Origin: Blautia hydrogenotrophica DSM 10507
GTDB lineage: Bacteria > Bacillota > Clostridia > Lachnospirales > Lachnospiraceae
Direction: 5' to 3'
Assembly: GCF_034356035.1 (NCBI RefSeq)
Contig: NZ_CP136423.1
Span: 186,001-250,000, forward strand
Length of the DNA: 64,000 nucleotides
The translations under genes and the position numbers were made by a program. Under the pieces are notes generated by a model that was given only the letters and a program-made list of their open reading frames with translations, had not been told where the DNA came from and ran no database searches. Below are positions 33,364-42,724 of this stretch, in pieces; the first letter of the stretch is position 1, and every line of letters begins with the position of its first letter.

Positions 33364-34502
33364 AAAATTTTTGGCTATTGGTAAGCTTCGAATACAGGAA
33401 GCTTCTGAAGAGAAAGAGTGTGTGGATTACCCTTGGGATCATATGTCTGTTTTGCGTGTTTTCCGGCAGCAGCGAGCTGTTTGGAAGTTACTATGTGGAG
33501 GGGGAAAAGGTGGATTCCCATTGGAACATGCTGAAAAAAGATCAGGCTGTGTCGGAACGCTATGAGGGGAGAAAAATCGACCAACAGCTTTTGGACGAGC
33601 TGGCCGGATTAGATGCTGAGAGAAGTTCCCAGATTCCCGATGAACTGATGGCTTTTGTGATAAAGGTTACTGGGGACGACAGCTTTGACATCTCTCAGGA
33701 AGAGCTTTATTTCATGAGAAGAGAAAAGATGGAAAAAGAGTGGACGGAAACCTTTAAAACTCCAAAAGAGAGGCAGTATCTGCGTGCTCTCGATGAGGAG
33801 CTGAACCAACCGCTGACTTATCACTATTCCCGGGGATATCGAATGGCAGTCGATCTGATCTATACGCTAGGAGTGATGCAGACGCTCTTGGCTGCCATCT
33901 GTATTCCAGCTATTTTTTCTGAAGATCATTTGAGAAAGACTGCCGTGTTGACCAGGAGTAGCCAGTATGGACGGAAGCCTTTGTTGTGGGCGAAACTATT
34001 TACGGGTCTGAGTTTTTCTGTGGGGAGCACTTTACTTATGTATCCCTTTTTCTTAGTTCCCGTTTTTGTGATCTATGGAACGGATGGCTTTCAGGCGCAG
34101 CTTCAGCTTTTTCAACCCAGTGATGTCTGGCTGTTGACGGCAGGAGAACTCCTTTTGATACTGGTTGGTCTTAGTCTGTTGACGGCGCTGCTTCACGGTG
34201 CCGCAGCCATGGTACTGGGAGAGAGGCTGAAGAGCAATATGACTCCCATGGCAGTCATGGTGGGATTCTTGCTATTTTCCCTTTTGTTCAATGTTCCGGA
34301 ACAGTACCGAATATTGAGCCAGATTTGGGATTACCTTCCCGCAAACCTTCTGGCTTATTGGGGGGCTTTCAATGATTGCCTAGTATTTATCGCCGGACAT
34401 TATCTGTGCGAATGGCAGGTAGCGCCAGTGGCGTATTTTGCAGCAATAGCGGGTCTGATCTGGACATGCTGCCATTTTTATAGAAAATACCAGGCAGAAT
34501 AG
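33360..34502 (+). CDS. ABC-2 exporter permease
   Basis: 380 residues. The first membrane segment (about 20-38) is followed by a large extracellular loop of about 120 residues and then five more segments towards the C-terminus. The arrangement fits ABC-2 permeases that act with a separate ATPase. The gene ends one base before the convergent PhzF gene, with no room for a terminator. Confidence 0.87.
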   Translation: MKNFWLLVSFEYRKLLKRKSVWITLGIICLFCVFSGSSELFGSYYVEGEKVDSHWNMLKKDQAVSERYEGRKIDQQLLDELAGLDAERSSQIPDELMAFVIKVTGDDSFDISQEELYFMRREKMEKEWTETFKTPKERQYLRALDEELNQPLTYHYSRGYRMAVDLIYTLGVMQTLLAAICIPAIFSEDHLRKTAVLTRSSQYGRKPLLWAKLFTGLSFSVGSTLLMYPFFLVPVFVIYGTDGFQAQLQLFQPSDVWLLTAGELLLILVGLSLLTALLHGAAAMVLGERLKSNMTPMAVMVGFLLFSLLFNVPEQYRILSQIWDYLPANLLAYWGAFNDCLVFIAGHYLCEWQVAPVAYFAAIAGLIWTCCHFYRKYQAE

Positions 34503-35279
34503 TCAATGGATAAAAAGCTCTGCGACGGAGTAGAGGGCGGCTTTTCCGCTGAGAATCACTCTGTCTCCTTCCATCCGGCAGTAGAGCGTGCCGCCGCGCC
34601 GAGACGCCTGATAGGAGGTAAGGGTGTTTTTTTGTAGGGTTTTTGTCCAATAGGGAATGATGTGGCAGTGACCGGAGCCGCAAACAGGGTCTTCAGAAAC
34701 GCCGCATTTGGGGGCGAAGGTCCGAGAGACACAGTCAGTATCTGTGCCCTGGGCGGTTACATGCAGCAGCAGACCGTCCAGTTTTTTTATTTTATCTAGG
34801 TCTGGGACCAGAGACTTGACGGCGTCTTCCCCATCGAGGATACACAGAAGGTCGCGGCCCATCCAGACTTCTTTAGGTACGGCTTGAATTGCATCGGTGA
34901 TCTCAGGAGTGACAGATACCGGTTTTAATTCGTAGGCTGGAAAATCCATCTCAAAAAGCTCGCCTTTTCTTGTCACGGCCAGTTCTCCGCTGAGGGTGGA
35001 GAACACGACACAGTCTTTATCTTTTTCCAATTGAGTTAAAATAACAAAGGCACAGGCCAGGGTTGCATGTCCGCAGAGGTTGATTTCGCCTTCCGGTGTG
35101 AACCAGCGTAGATGGTACTGTTTTCCTTCTTTTACGGCAAAAGCAGTCTCGGAAAGATTGTTTTCAATGGTTATATTTTTCATCATTTCTTCAGAAATCC
35201 AGTTGTCCAGAATACAGATAGCAGCAGGGTTTCCAGAGAATATTTTGTCCGTAAAAGCGTCAACAATATATTGTCTCAT
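34503..35279 (-). CDS. PhzF-family isomerase/epimerase
   Basis: 258 residues from the ATG at 35279, which has AAAGGAGAG 5 bp upstream; a longer frame to 35321 lacks a site. The N-terminal motif VDAFTDKIFSGNPAAIC, catalytic Glu44 in LSETAF, LCGHATLACA and the C-terminal DPVCGSGHCHIIPYW are typical of PhzF, a diaminopimelate-epimerase-like fold. The substrate is unknown, as for most relatives outside phenazine clusters; no phenazine gene is nearby. It is slightly short of the usual 270-300 residues. Confidence 0.88.
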   Translation of the reverse strand: MRQYIVDAFTDKIFSGNPAAICILDNWISEEMMKNITIENNLSETAFAVKEGKQYHLRWFTPEGEINLCGHATLACAFVILTQLEKDKDCVVFSTLSGELAVTRKGELFEMDFPAYELKPVSVTPEITDAIQAVPKEVWMGRDLLCILDGEDAVKSLVPDLDKIKKLDGLLLHVTAQGTDTDCVSRTFAPKCGVSEDPVCGSGHCHIIPYWTKTLQKNTLTSYQASRRGGTLYCRMEGDRVILSGKAALYSVAELFIH

Positions 35280-35424
35280 GGCAGCTCTCCTTTCTTTTAT
35301 GCATTTGTTGTTAGAATTCAAAAATTCTGGAAGTAATGTTTGCGGTCGTCGGGTGTTGGTCTTATTTTAACACAGAGTGTCGAAGGCAGAAAGAGGAAAC
35401 CTCTCTGTGCTCGAATATTTTGAG

Positions 35425-35447
35425 AATCCTTAGAAAATCCTTAGAAA
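35425..35447 (+). promoter_or_regulatory. 11-bp direct repeats before the TraX-like gene, candidate response-regulator box
   Basis: AATCCTTAGAAA occurs at 35425-35436 and again at 35436-35447. An exact 11-bp period is the spacing typical of OmpR/PhoB-family DNA boxes, and an OmpR-family regulator gene lies about 1.1 kb downstream. A hairpin (ATACAAAGA/TCTTTGTAT) follows at about 35464-35495. Confidence 0.45.
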
Positions 35448-35565
35448 TAGTTGTTACTCTCAAGATACAAAGACACACAGCAGGTATCTTTGTATGTTGC
35501 GTGTCTCCTTACCGTGACTCGGCGGGAGATTCCGGGGATACATTCAAGACAGGAGGATTTTAGAG

Positions 35566-36426
35566 ATGGAAAGAGCAGTTTCTGTTCAAAGAGAGGTGGG
35601 GCTGTCGGGGACAGCGCTGAAAATGGTTGCGCTGGTGACGATGTTGCTGGACCACATTCACTACTTTTTTGGGTATACAGGCCTGGTGCCGGAGTGGTTC
35701 AGCATGGCAGGAAGAATCAGCGGACCGCTGTTTTTATTCTGCGTGGTGGAGGGATTTACCCATACCAGAAGCAGAAAGAAATATTTTCTCAGAATTTATG
35801 GCATTGCGGTGGGAATGGGCCTGATTTTATATCTGATGAAGGCGTTTGGTCTTTTTGTGAGAGCAGATGGTTTTTATCCTGCGAACGCGGTGATGGCGGA
35901 GTTTGTAATTTTAATGGTTATGTGGCAGGGAATGGACTGGATTGGGGAGAAAAAGCTTCTGAGAGGAATTTGTGCGCTGTTTTTACCGTTTGTGTGGTAT
36001 TTCGGCGTGGTGGGAATCTTCTGTCAGCTTTTTACGCCAGCGGTTCCGGTGGTGGCTTTTTTGAGTCACACGGTGGTTCCGACACTTAATATGTCGCCAG
36101 ATGTATCCATTGTCTATCTGGTTTTGGGTCTGATTCTGTATGGACTTCGAAGACGCAGAGGCTGGCAGGTACTGGCTTTTATGGCAGTGGATTTCTCGTG
36201 GTTTTTTGGGGTTGTGATGCGAGTTTTGTCTTCACAGCCAGATTTTTCCATAAGCCAGATGTTTACTACCTATTATGAGTGGTATGGAATTTTTGCGGGG
36301 ATATTGATGCTGTGCTATAATGGGCAAAGAGGCGCAGGCTGCAAACGACTTTTCTATGCCTTTTATCCTGCGCATATCTATGTTCTATATGGGTTGTCCT
36401 GTCTAGCGATGGGATTCGTATTATAA
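35566..36426 (+). CDS. TraX-family membrane protein
   Basis: 286 residues, ATG behind AGGAGG. The N-terminal pattern LSGTALKMVALVTMLLDHIHYFF, followed by ISGPLFLFCVVEGFTHTRSRKKYFLR, is that of the TraX family, named from the F-plasmid pilin N-acetylase. About eight membrane segments are present. In chromosomes of Clostridia these proteins are common without any conjugation genes, as here, and probably acylate another substrate (inference). It is followed 107 bp later by a two-component system. Confidence 0.87.
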   Translation: MERAVSVQREVGLSGTALKMVALVTMLLDHIHYFFGYTGLVPEWFSMAGRISGPLFLFCVVEGFTHTRSRKKYFLRIYGIAVGMGLILYLMKAFGLFVRADGFYPANAVMAEFVILMVMWQGMDWIGEKKLLRGICALFLPFVWYFGVVGIFCQLFTPAVPVVAFLSHTVVPTLNMSPDVSIVYLVLGLILYGLRRRRGWQVLAFMAVDFSWFFGVVMRVLSSQPDFSISQMFTTYYEWYGIFAGILMLCYNGQRGAGCKRLFYAFYPAHIYVLYGLSCLAMGFVL

Positions 36427-36533
36427 GAAAAATTTTGCGATGATGAAGGATAGAAAGTAAGCTGTGCCCTACAGGATGGACATCTTGTACATGGAGTATT
36501 CAAGCTGCCGAGGGCTGGTGATAAGGAGAGAGT

Positions 36534-37220
36534 ATGGCAAATATTTTAGCGGTAGATGATGATGAAGATCTCTGTACATTACTGAAAAGAGCTCTGGAAA
36601 GGGATGGTCACCAGGTCACGGTGTTAAAAAGCGGTGGTGAAATCCGGGAACAGCATTTGCGGTGGGCAGACTGTATTGTCCTGGATGTGATGATGCCCGG
36701 AGAGGATGGTTTTGAGACTTGCAGGAGGATCCGGGGGCTGGCGGACTGTCCGATCGTATTTCTGACTGCAAAGACGGAGGAAGCGGATATTTTGACTGGG
36801 CTGGGAATCGGCGGAGACGACTATTTGACAAAACCGTTTCGATTGGGAGAACTGCGTGCTCGGATTGCTGCCCATCTGCGCAGGGAACAGCGTATCCCTC
36901 AAAACCGGGTACGGCGAGCGGGACTGGACTTTGACCTGGGAGAGCGGGCCGTATACCGTCAGGGAAACCTGGTCAGATTGACGAAAGGGGAATACGGCAT
37001 TTGTGAGTATCTGGCTCTCCATGCAGGTCAGACTTTTTCCAAAGAACAGATTTATGAGGCGGTGTTTGGCTGGGAAGGGACGTCGGATGAGTCGGCAGTC
37101 ACGGAACATGTCAAAAATATACGGGCGAAATTAAAGAAGGAAGGAGTCTCCCCGATAGAGACTGTCTGGGGAATTGGCTATCGATGGTTAAGAGAAGAGC
37201 AGATAGAAAGTGGAAGCTGA
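36534..37220 (+). CDS. OmpR-family response regulator
   Basis: 228 residues, ATG behind AAGGAGAG. Receiver domain with acidic residues Asp8-Asp10, phosphoacceptor Asp51 (IVLDVMMPG), Thr78 and Lys100, then a winged-helix effector domain from about 128 ending in ETVWGIGYRWL. The sequence is closest in style to regulators of lantibiotic or envelope response (SpaR/NisR-like). It overlaps the sensor kinase gene by 37 bp. Confidence 0.93.
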   Translation: MANILAVDDDEDLCTLLKRALERDGHQVTVLKSGGEIREQHLRWADCIVLDVMMPGEDGFETCRRIRGLADCPIVFLTAKTEEADILTGLGIGGDDYLTKPFRLGELRARIAAHLRREQRIPQNRVRRAGLDFDLGERAVYRQGNLVRLTKGEYGICEYLALHAGQTFSKEQIYEAVFGWEGTSDESAVTEHVKNIRAKLKKEGVSPIETVWGIGYRWLREEQIESGS

Positions 37221-38602
37221 GCAGCCTGTTTTGGAGATATCTCGTCACGACGGGCGTGATGGTGGCAGTATGCACAGTGCTCTGGTGGATGGCTGTGGTA
37301 GCCTGTATTAGTGTAGGATTTGTCTATCAGGCCAGCGTGGGGGCCAGAAATCTGCAAAAGACACAGGAGCGGCTTCTTAGACAGGAAGAATTTCAAGGAG
37401 AAGAGATTCCCTTTTACTATGACTGGTGCCTAGTCAGTGAGGATGGTACGGTGCTGCAAGCCAAGATGTCAGAGAAAGTGCTGAAGCAGGCGAAGAATGT
37501 GGAAGGTGACGATGGAATGCGTGTTTTTCCGTATTCTAAGTTCTTTCATGCAGTGTCATTGAAGGATGGAAGTCGGTGCGTGTTGGCTTATGATTATTCG
37601 ATGCCTTATGTAAACCCTATGCTGCAGAGATACCTTCCGGATTTTCAGGTGACGGCTACTCTTTTGCTGTTTGTGTGCTGGGGTGTCATAGCTGTGACTA
37701 GAACCAGAAAATATACGAAGATTCTGCAAAATGACACGAGAGCAGTGAGAGCCGCCGCGGATTTGGTGGCCAGTCAAAGACTGGATGAGCCGATTTTGCC
37801 GGAGGGAAAGATTCGAGAACTAAATGATGCGTTGGAGACCATCGAGAAGCTCCGGGTGGAGCTGGCGGCCTCTCTTTCCCGGCAGTGGGCAATGGAAGAG
37901 CAGAGGAACCAGGAGCTGGCTTCTCTCTCTCACGATCTGAAGACGCCGCTGACAGTGATACGTGGGAACGCGGAGTTGCTGGAAGAGGAAGAGCTGGCGT
38001 CCTGGCAGGAAGCCAGTGTGGAGGCGATTCTGAGGGGAACGCTGCATTTAGAGGAATATGTACAGGAGCTGCGCAGTGTGGCGGCCGGCTCGGGGGAATC
38101 CAGCGAGGAGTTTCGCAAGCTGCCTTTGAAAAAATTTATAGAACGGTGTAGGGAAGACGGAGAAGCTCTGTGTGCTGCCAAGAAGATTTCTCTGAAGGTC
38201 TGTATGGGTGAAGAGGTGGCAAGACAGTCGGAGGAAGGCTTCTCATTTCGGGGCCAGGAGATGCAGCTTTTGCGGGCGATCAGAAATCTCATTGACAATG
38301 CAGTGAGATTCTCGAAAGAGGGACAGGAGATTGTGCTGGAAGTCCAGGAAAAGGATGGCCGCCTGATATTCACAGTACAGGATTCAGGCCCTGGTTTTTG
38401 TCAGGAGGCATTGGCCAAAGCCGGAAAAATTTTCTATACGTCCGAAAAGCACAGAGCCTCAGAGGGTCATTTGGGGCTTGGCCTGTACTTCTGCTGCAAG
38501 GTTGCGGCCCGGCATGGAGGGGGCTTAAAAATTGAAAATGGAGAGAAGGGAGGCAGGGCAACACTAGTGATTGTCTATGGTTTTTTAGGAGATTTGGGTT
38601 GA
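37184..38602 (+). CDS. Sensor histidine kinase partner
   Basis: 472 residues. Two membrane segments (about 18-48 and 155-172) enclose an extracellular domain of about 105 residues. HisKA follows with phosphoacceptor His250 (LSHDLKTPLTVIRGN), and the ATPase domain has NLIDNAVRFS, DSGPGF and GLGLYFC. It should phosphorylate the regulator encoded just upstream. The stimulus is unknown; the short external domain resembles envelope-stress and antimicrobial sensors. Confidence 0.92.
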   Translation: MVKRRADRKWKLSSLFWRYLVTTGVMVAVCTVLWWMAVVACISVGFVYQASVGARNLQKTQERLLRQEEFQGEEIPFYYDWCLVSEDGTVLQAKMSEKVLKQAKNVEGDDGMRVFPYSKFFHAVSLKDGSRCVLAYDYSMPYVNPMLQRYLPDFQVTATLLLFVCWGVIAVTRTRKYTKILQNDTRAVRAAADLVASQRLDEPILPEGKIRELNDALETIEKLRVELAASLSRQWAMEEQRNQELASLSHDLKTPLTVIRGNAELLEEEELASWQEASVEAILRGTLHLEEYVQELRSVAAGSGESSEEFRKLPLKKFIERCREDGEALCAAKKISLKVCMGEEVARQSEEGFSFRGQEMQLLRAIRNLIDNAVRFSKEGQEIVLEVQEKDGRLIFTVQDSGPGFCQEALAKAGKIFYTSEKHRASEGHLGLGLYFCCKVAARHGGGLKIENGEKGGRATLVIVYGFLGDLG

Positions 38603-38640
38603 GTTGTTGTAAAGATATGCTTGTGTTTTGTTGACAAAAG

Positions 38641-38708
38641 AAATAAATTGTACCCTAATAGTTCAATATAGTTTTTTAGATATTTTACTATTAGGGTACA
38701 GTTTATTT
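38641..38708. terminator. Bidirectional terminator between convergent genes
   Basis: TGTACCCTAATAGT and ACTATTAGGGTACA form a perfect 14-bp stem, extended by AAATAAAT/GTTTATTT to about 22 bp. A/T runs lie on both sides, so it can serve both the kinase gene and the - strand gene. Confidence 0.8.
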
Positions 38709-39506
38709 CTAGTTTTTTTGAGTTTGGTTTCTTACAATAAAGATTGTGCCGGAGACTACTGCAATCACTGAGGAGACAAGACAATATTGTATACTATCAT
38801 TTATATTATCTTTAGCGGTTTGTATGCGTTCGTTCGCATATATACTATAACTTGGATCTTGTGCCATGTGTCGTTCATTATCCGCAATCATGCCCTTTCC
38901 TTCGAATATAGAGTAAATAGATAATCCTAAGAAGAATAACGCAAAGATTCCTAAGATTAAAAAAAACTTTCCTTTAATATGGCCATATTTTATTATTTGA
39001 TAAAAAGACTTAATTAATTTTTCTATACAGCTAGCAATAAAAATACTAATAACAAATCCAATGGCAAATCCCAAATATGCATTTCCGATTAATGTGCCTA
39101 TTTTTACAAAAATGGGTGCAAGGATGTTAATGAAAATCAAGATACCAATGAAATGTTTTTTAATCAATTCAATGGTATAATAAATCCCCATCGCAGTTGT
39201 CGCATCTACTTTTTTAGATGAGTTGCTATGATTACGGTGAACGTTGTCAGAATTTGGGTTTGATTTATTTCCATAAATATGAGCACCGTATTTATCATAT
39301 GTTCCAATTATACCGTCTTCTAAAGTAGAGATATGACCATTATCAGTATTATAAATTTTCCCATCATCTGGACAATAATATCTATTATTTCCTTCTTTAT
39401 AGAAAGTTTTTCCGTCGATGATTAATCTGTTTCCTTCATCATATCCAGATGAGCCGTTTGAGCCAGAAATTCGTTTTCCATTTTGTCTGAAATCTATATC
39501 ACTCAT
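38709..39506 (-). CDS. AT-rich orphan membrane protein
   Basis: 265 residues, GAGGAGG upstream of the ATG. The first 90 residues are polar with short beta repeats (RLIIDGKTFYKEGNN, GKIYNTDNGHIS, GIIGTYDKYGAHIYGN) reminiscent of WG or cell-wall-binding repeats. Four or five membrane segments follow. The gene is much richer in A and T than its neighbours and has no homologue I recognise, which suggests recent acquisition. The function is unknown. Confidence 0.7.
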   Translation of the reverse strand: MSDIDFRQNGKRISGSNGSSGYDEGNRLIIDGKTFYKEGNNRYYCPDDGKIYNTDNGHISTLEDGIIGTYDKYGAHIYGNKSNPNSDNVHRNHSNSSKKVDATTAMGIYYTIELIKKHFIGILIFINILAPIFVKIGTLIGNAYLGFAIGFVISIFIASCIEKLIKSFYQIIKYGHIKGKFFLILGIFALFFLGLSIYSIFEGKGMIADNERHMAQDPSYSIYANERIQTAKDNINDSIQYCLVSSVIAVVSGTIFIVRNQTQKN

Positions 39507-39856
39507 ATTACTATCCTCCTCTTTTTTTACTATAATACAAAGTGCATATTACGTATATATTTTACTGCATTTTTTAAGCGGAACTTTTGGTGAGAATAAA
39601 TGTACTCTGGATGCTACAGAATGATTGTTTTCGTCAAAAAAAGATCAGCCGTCCTGAAAAACATTTGCTCTAATAAGGATGTGAGACAGTGAAAATCCTG
39701 TTGTCAGGATACAGACTTGCCCAGCGAGCTGACGATTGCTGTGAACGGTACCGATTGCGGTAATAGAGAATACAGGGTATAATAACAGAAGAGACCAACG
39801 GAATTTACGGCGGCATGATGAGAAAATTGCGCCGGTAAGAAAGGAGACGAGCAGAC
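39507..39856. other. Intergenic region with the aldo/keto reductase promoter
   Basis: 350 bp without a gene. The left part is AT-rich and carries the start signals of the orphan membrane gene. The right part contains a + strand promoter at 39755-39783. I see no open reading frame or repeat of note in between. Confidence 0.55.
39755..39783 (+). promoter_or_regulatory. Promoter of the aldo/keto reductase gene
   Basis: TTGCGG (39755-39760), 17 bp, exact TATAAT (39778-39783). Confidence 0.7.
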
Positions 39857-40986
39857 ATGGAGAGATACCTAGGAGAACAGATTCCAAAGTTGGGATTTGG
39901 TTTGATGCGTCTTCCCATGGCGGGGGAAGAAGTAGACATCGAGGAGACGAAGCAGATGGTGGATGCCTTTATGGAAAAGGGCTTTTGCTATTTTGATACA
40001 GCCTATGGCTATCTGAACGGAAAGTCAGAGGAAGCCGTGAAGACTGCACTGGTGGACCGCTATCCGAGAGATCAGTTTTTGCTGGCCACGAAACTGCCAG
40101 CCTGGGCAGGAGCAAAGACGAAGGAGGAAGCGCAGCGGATGTTCGACATTTCATTGGAACGCACGGGCGCGGGCTATTTTGACTTTTATCTTTTGCACAA
40201 CCTGGGAGAGAAGAGGACCCATTTTTTTGACGACTATGATATCTGGAACTTTCTTGCCCGCAAGAAAGAAGAGGGACTGATTCGGCATTTGGGTTTCTCC
40301 TTCCACGACAAAGCAAAGCTTCTGGATGAGCTTTTGACGAAACACCCGGAGATGGAATTCGTGCAGCTACAGATTAACTACGCAGATTGGGAAGAACCCA
40401 CGATAGAGTCTAGAAAATGTTATGAGGTGGCCCGTAAGCATGGGAAACCTGTGATTATTATGGAGCCGGTCAAAGGAGGAAATTTAGCTGCTCCGCCTCA
40501 GTCGGTGAGGGAGCTTTTTGAGAAGGTAAATCCCGGAGCGTCTCCATCCTCCTGGGCGATTCGATATGCAGCGTCTTTGGAGGGCATTATTACAGTTCTG
40601 TCCGGGATGTCCAATATGCAGCAGATGATGGATAACCTCTCGTATATGGAGGACTTTCATCCGCTAAATCAAGAGGAAAAGCAGACCATTGTCAGAGCGC
40701 GGGGGATTTTGGATTCTATTCCTACAGTGCCATGCACTGCCTGTGCATATTGCATGAAAGGCTGCCCACAGAATATCGCAATCTATGGAACGTTTCAGTC
40801 TGTGAATATCTATAACCTCTATGACAATCTGGAAGCAGCCAGGGGAAAATATGCTTGGCATACGGAAGGACAGGGGTTTAAAAAGCATCAGAGTGTATAG
40901 GATGTGGCCAGTGCGAGGAAGTCTGTCCGCAACATATTTCCATCCGGAAGGAACTGGAAAGAGCAGCGGAAGTTTTGGAAAGATAA
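39857..40986 (+). pseudogene. Aldo/keto reductase with C-terminal ferredoxin domain, frameshifted near the end
   Basis: The intact part (39857-40900) encodes 347 residues: an aldo/keto reductase barrel with catalytic Asp47, Tyr52, Lys79 and His114, then the first cysteine cluster CTACAYCMKGCP. After GQGFKK the frame hits a stop at 40898. One extra A in the five-A run at 40880-40884 would restore GFKKASECIGCGQCEEVCP and a normal end at 40986, completing the second 4Fe-4S binding set (CIGCGQCEEVC). So a single-base deletion removes the last 30 or so residues and one iron-sulfur cluster site. This could be a true mutation, a phase-variable tract or a sequencing error. Everything else in the gene is intact. 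Confidence 0.88.
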
Positions 40987-41029
40987 ATAAGAAATGATGG
41001 AGAGCCATCGGTATAGAGGAGTCATTCTT

Positions 41030-41477
41030 TTGCCGGTAACGAAAATGGTGGAGACCTTTACTTCCCAAACATCAGCAATCTCCTCCGGAGGGAGGCCCTT
41101 TTGGAGTTTTTTTGAATTTGATTTTTTAAGAGGAGAGATTTACCTTGTGCCAAGCCATCCTGCTGCCCTAATGAGTGTCCTTCTTCAAGTCCAAGTAGAC
41201 GCCCTTTTTCCCGGGCTTACTTCCTGGGGATTGTGACCATGGGTGTTCAGAAAAATTCGCACCGCGCCGTCTGCTAGGGGAATCCCGGGAGCTTCTGGGC
41301 ATCGCATCTCGAAGGTATACTGATACCGTCCTTCTCCTTTTCCGTCTGGGAAAGACAGCGAAGCAAGACGTCCCGTCCTAGAATGATTTCCAGGACTGTC
41401 TCGAGACATTTGGGATTGTCTATAACCTCCGAGAACAAAAAGCGGTCCAGCAGAGTCGAGTCTTTTAAATGTTTCAA
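41030..41477 (-). pseudogene. Degenerate Rpn-family nuclease/transposase (PD-(D/E)XK) remnant
   Basis: The start at 41477 gives a typical N-terminus (KDSTLLDRFLFSEVIDNPKC, then LEIILGRDV), but the frame breaks near 41290. A second frame (about 41340-41190) gives RYQYTFEMRC, GAVRIFLNTHGHNP and EVSPG, the usual middle-to-late segment. Further fragments in other frames read LEEGHSLGQQDGLAQG and LQKGLPPEEIADVWEV, matching the family's C-terminus. The nuclease core between the first two parts is deleted. At least three frameshifts are needed, so the gene is dead. Rpn proteins are recombination-promoting nucleases found in many scattered copies in Clostridia. Confidence 0.75.
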
Positions 41478-41532
41478 TGATTTTATAGTATTTCTCTTTT
41501 CATGATAGAGAGAAGCCTTTTCGGTGTAAAGG

Positions 41533-41600
41533 ACAAAGTGAGGGCAAACCTATTTCCGCAATCCCTTCAACTTTGAGGATTGTGTTTTACTTTGTGCGAA
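41533..41600 (-). repeat. Dispersed palindromic repeat, family A, eroded copy 4
   Basis: Read on the - strand it gives GCACAAAGTA, CCTCAAAGTTGAAGGGATTG and GCCCTCACTTTGT, matching the right third of the family A element in order. It lies between the Rpn remnant and rubrerythrin. The rest of 41601-41900 shows only an AT-rich upstream region for rubrerythrin. Confidence 0.5.
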
Positions 41601-41906
41601 GAGCATAGCTGCTTACTGCTGCCTCCTGTGCTATGAGTATCCTTGGCGAAGTGCTTCCATAATTGGGAAAGAGAAAAGGAAATGACTGATAGACGAATTT
41701 AAGAAGGGCAGCTGAAAAAGTAAAAACAATAGGGATTTTGCGGCGCAACTGCCGCGTCTTGAAATGAAATTATTGGGATATATCGTAGCACAGAGGAATT
41801 TTCTATACATGACAAAATTTAAAAGAAAATAAGTTGAAAATATTGGATAAAAATGGTATATATATCATATAAAGAATAAAATTTCAAGCGAAAGGGGATT
41901 AACGAG

Positions 41907-42449
41907 ATGGCAGATTTAAAAGGTACAAAAACAGAAGCGAATCTGAGAACTGCGTTCGCAGGGGAGTCGGAGGCCAGAAATAAATATACTTATTATGCGT
42001 CTCAGGCGAAAAAAGATGGATATGTTCAGATCTCTAAGATTTTTGAGGAGACTGCAGCCAATGAAAAGGAACACGCAAAACTTTGGTTTAAGCTTTTAAA
42101 CGGAGGAAAAGTCGGTCCGACATTGGAGAACTTAAAGGATGCCGCCGCAGGAGAGAACTATGAGTGGACGGATATGTATGCGACCTTCGCGAAAGAGGCC
42201 AGAGAAGAAGGATTTGATGACATTGCAGCGCTGTTTGAAGGAGTGGCTGCAATTGAAAAGGAGCACGAGGAGAGATACCGTAAGCTTTTGGCGAACATTG
42301 AGGGCGGCTTGGTATTTTCCAGAGACGGGGATATGATCTGGCAGTGTTCGAACTGTGGACATATTGTGATTGGCAAGCAGGCACCGGAAGTCTGCCCGGT
42401 CTGTGCTCATCCGCAGGCATATTTCCATATCAAAGCAGAGAATTATTAA
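41907..42449 (+). CDS. rbr: Rubrerythrin
   Basis: 180 residues, ATG behind AAAGGGG. The diiron four-helix bundle is shown by [14 protein letters not shown] (helix 1 Glu), [14 protein letters not shown] (ExxH) and [14 protein letters not shown] (second ExxH). A C-terminal rubredoxin-like site follows, CSNCG and CPVCAHP. The protein reduces hydrogen peroxide in anaerobes using electrons from rubredoxin or NADH-linked donors. It stands as a single-gene unit. Length and metal ligands are normal. Confidence 0.96.
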   Translation: MADLKGTKTEANLRTAFAGESEARNKYTYYASQAKKDGYVQISKIFEETAANEKEHAKLWFKLLNGGKVGPTLENLKDAAAGENYEWTDMYATFAKEAREEGFDDIAALFEGVAAIEKEHEERYRKLLANIEGGLVFSRDGDMIWQCSNCGHIVIGKQAPEVCPVCAHPQAYFHIKAENY

Positions 42450-42724
42450 AAAATGAAAGATTTGTTTGGAAGTTGCATGAGACGCTGGAAAAAGAGCTTT
42501 TCCAGGATGAATGATATTTAGGATAAAAGATATAGGCGCTGTGAAGTGGAGTAGAGATTCTTCGCTTTATAGCGCTTTTGTGTGGTAAGCTAGTTACGGT
42601 ATCGCGGCGGATAGCAGCCGGAGAATATCTGATGTGTTGGATGAATTTTATAATCCTACACCGATGTTTGCACTCTAAGCAGTGAAGAGTATGAATTGAC
42701 ATTTGGAGGCAAAGAGTTCATGGA

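Noticed and set aside
35451..36089. A 212-codon + strand frame over the TraX-like gene
   Set aside because: It is in another frame of a gene with clear family motifs and a good ribosome site; its composition is Gly/Cys-rich and implausible.
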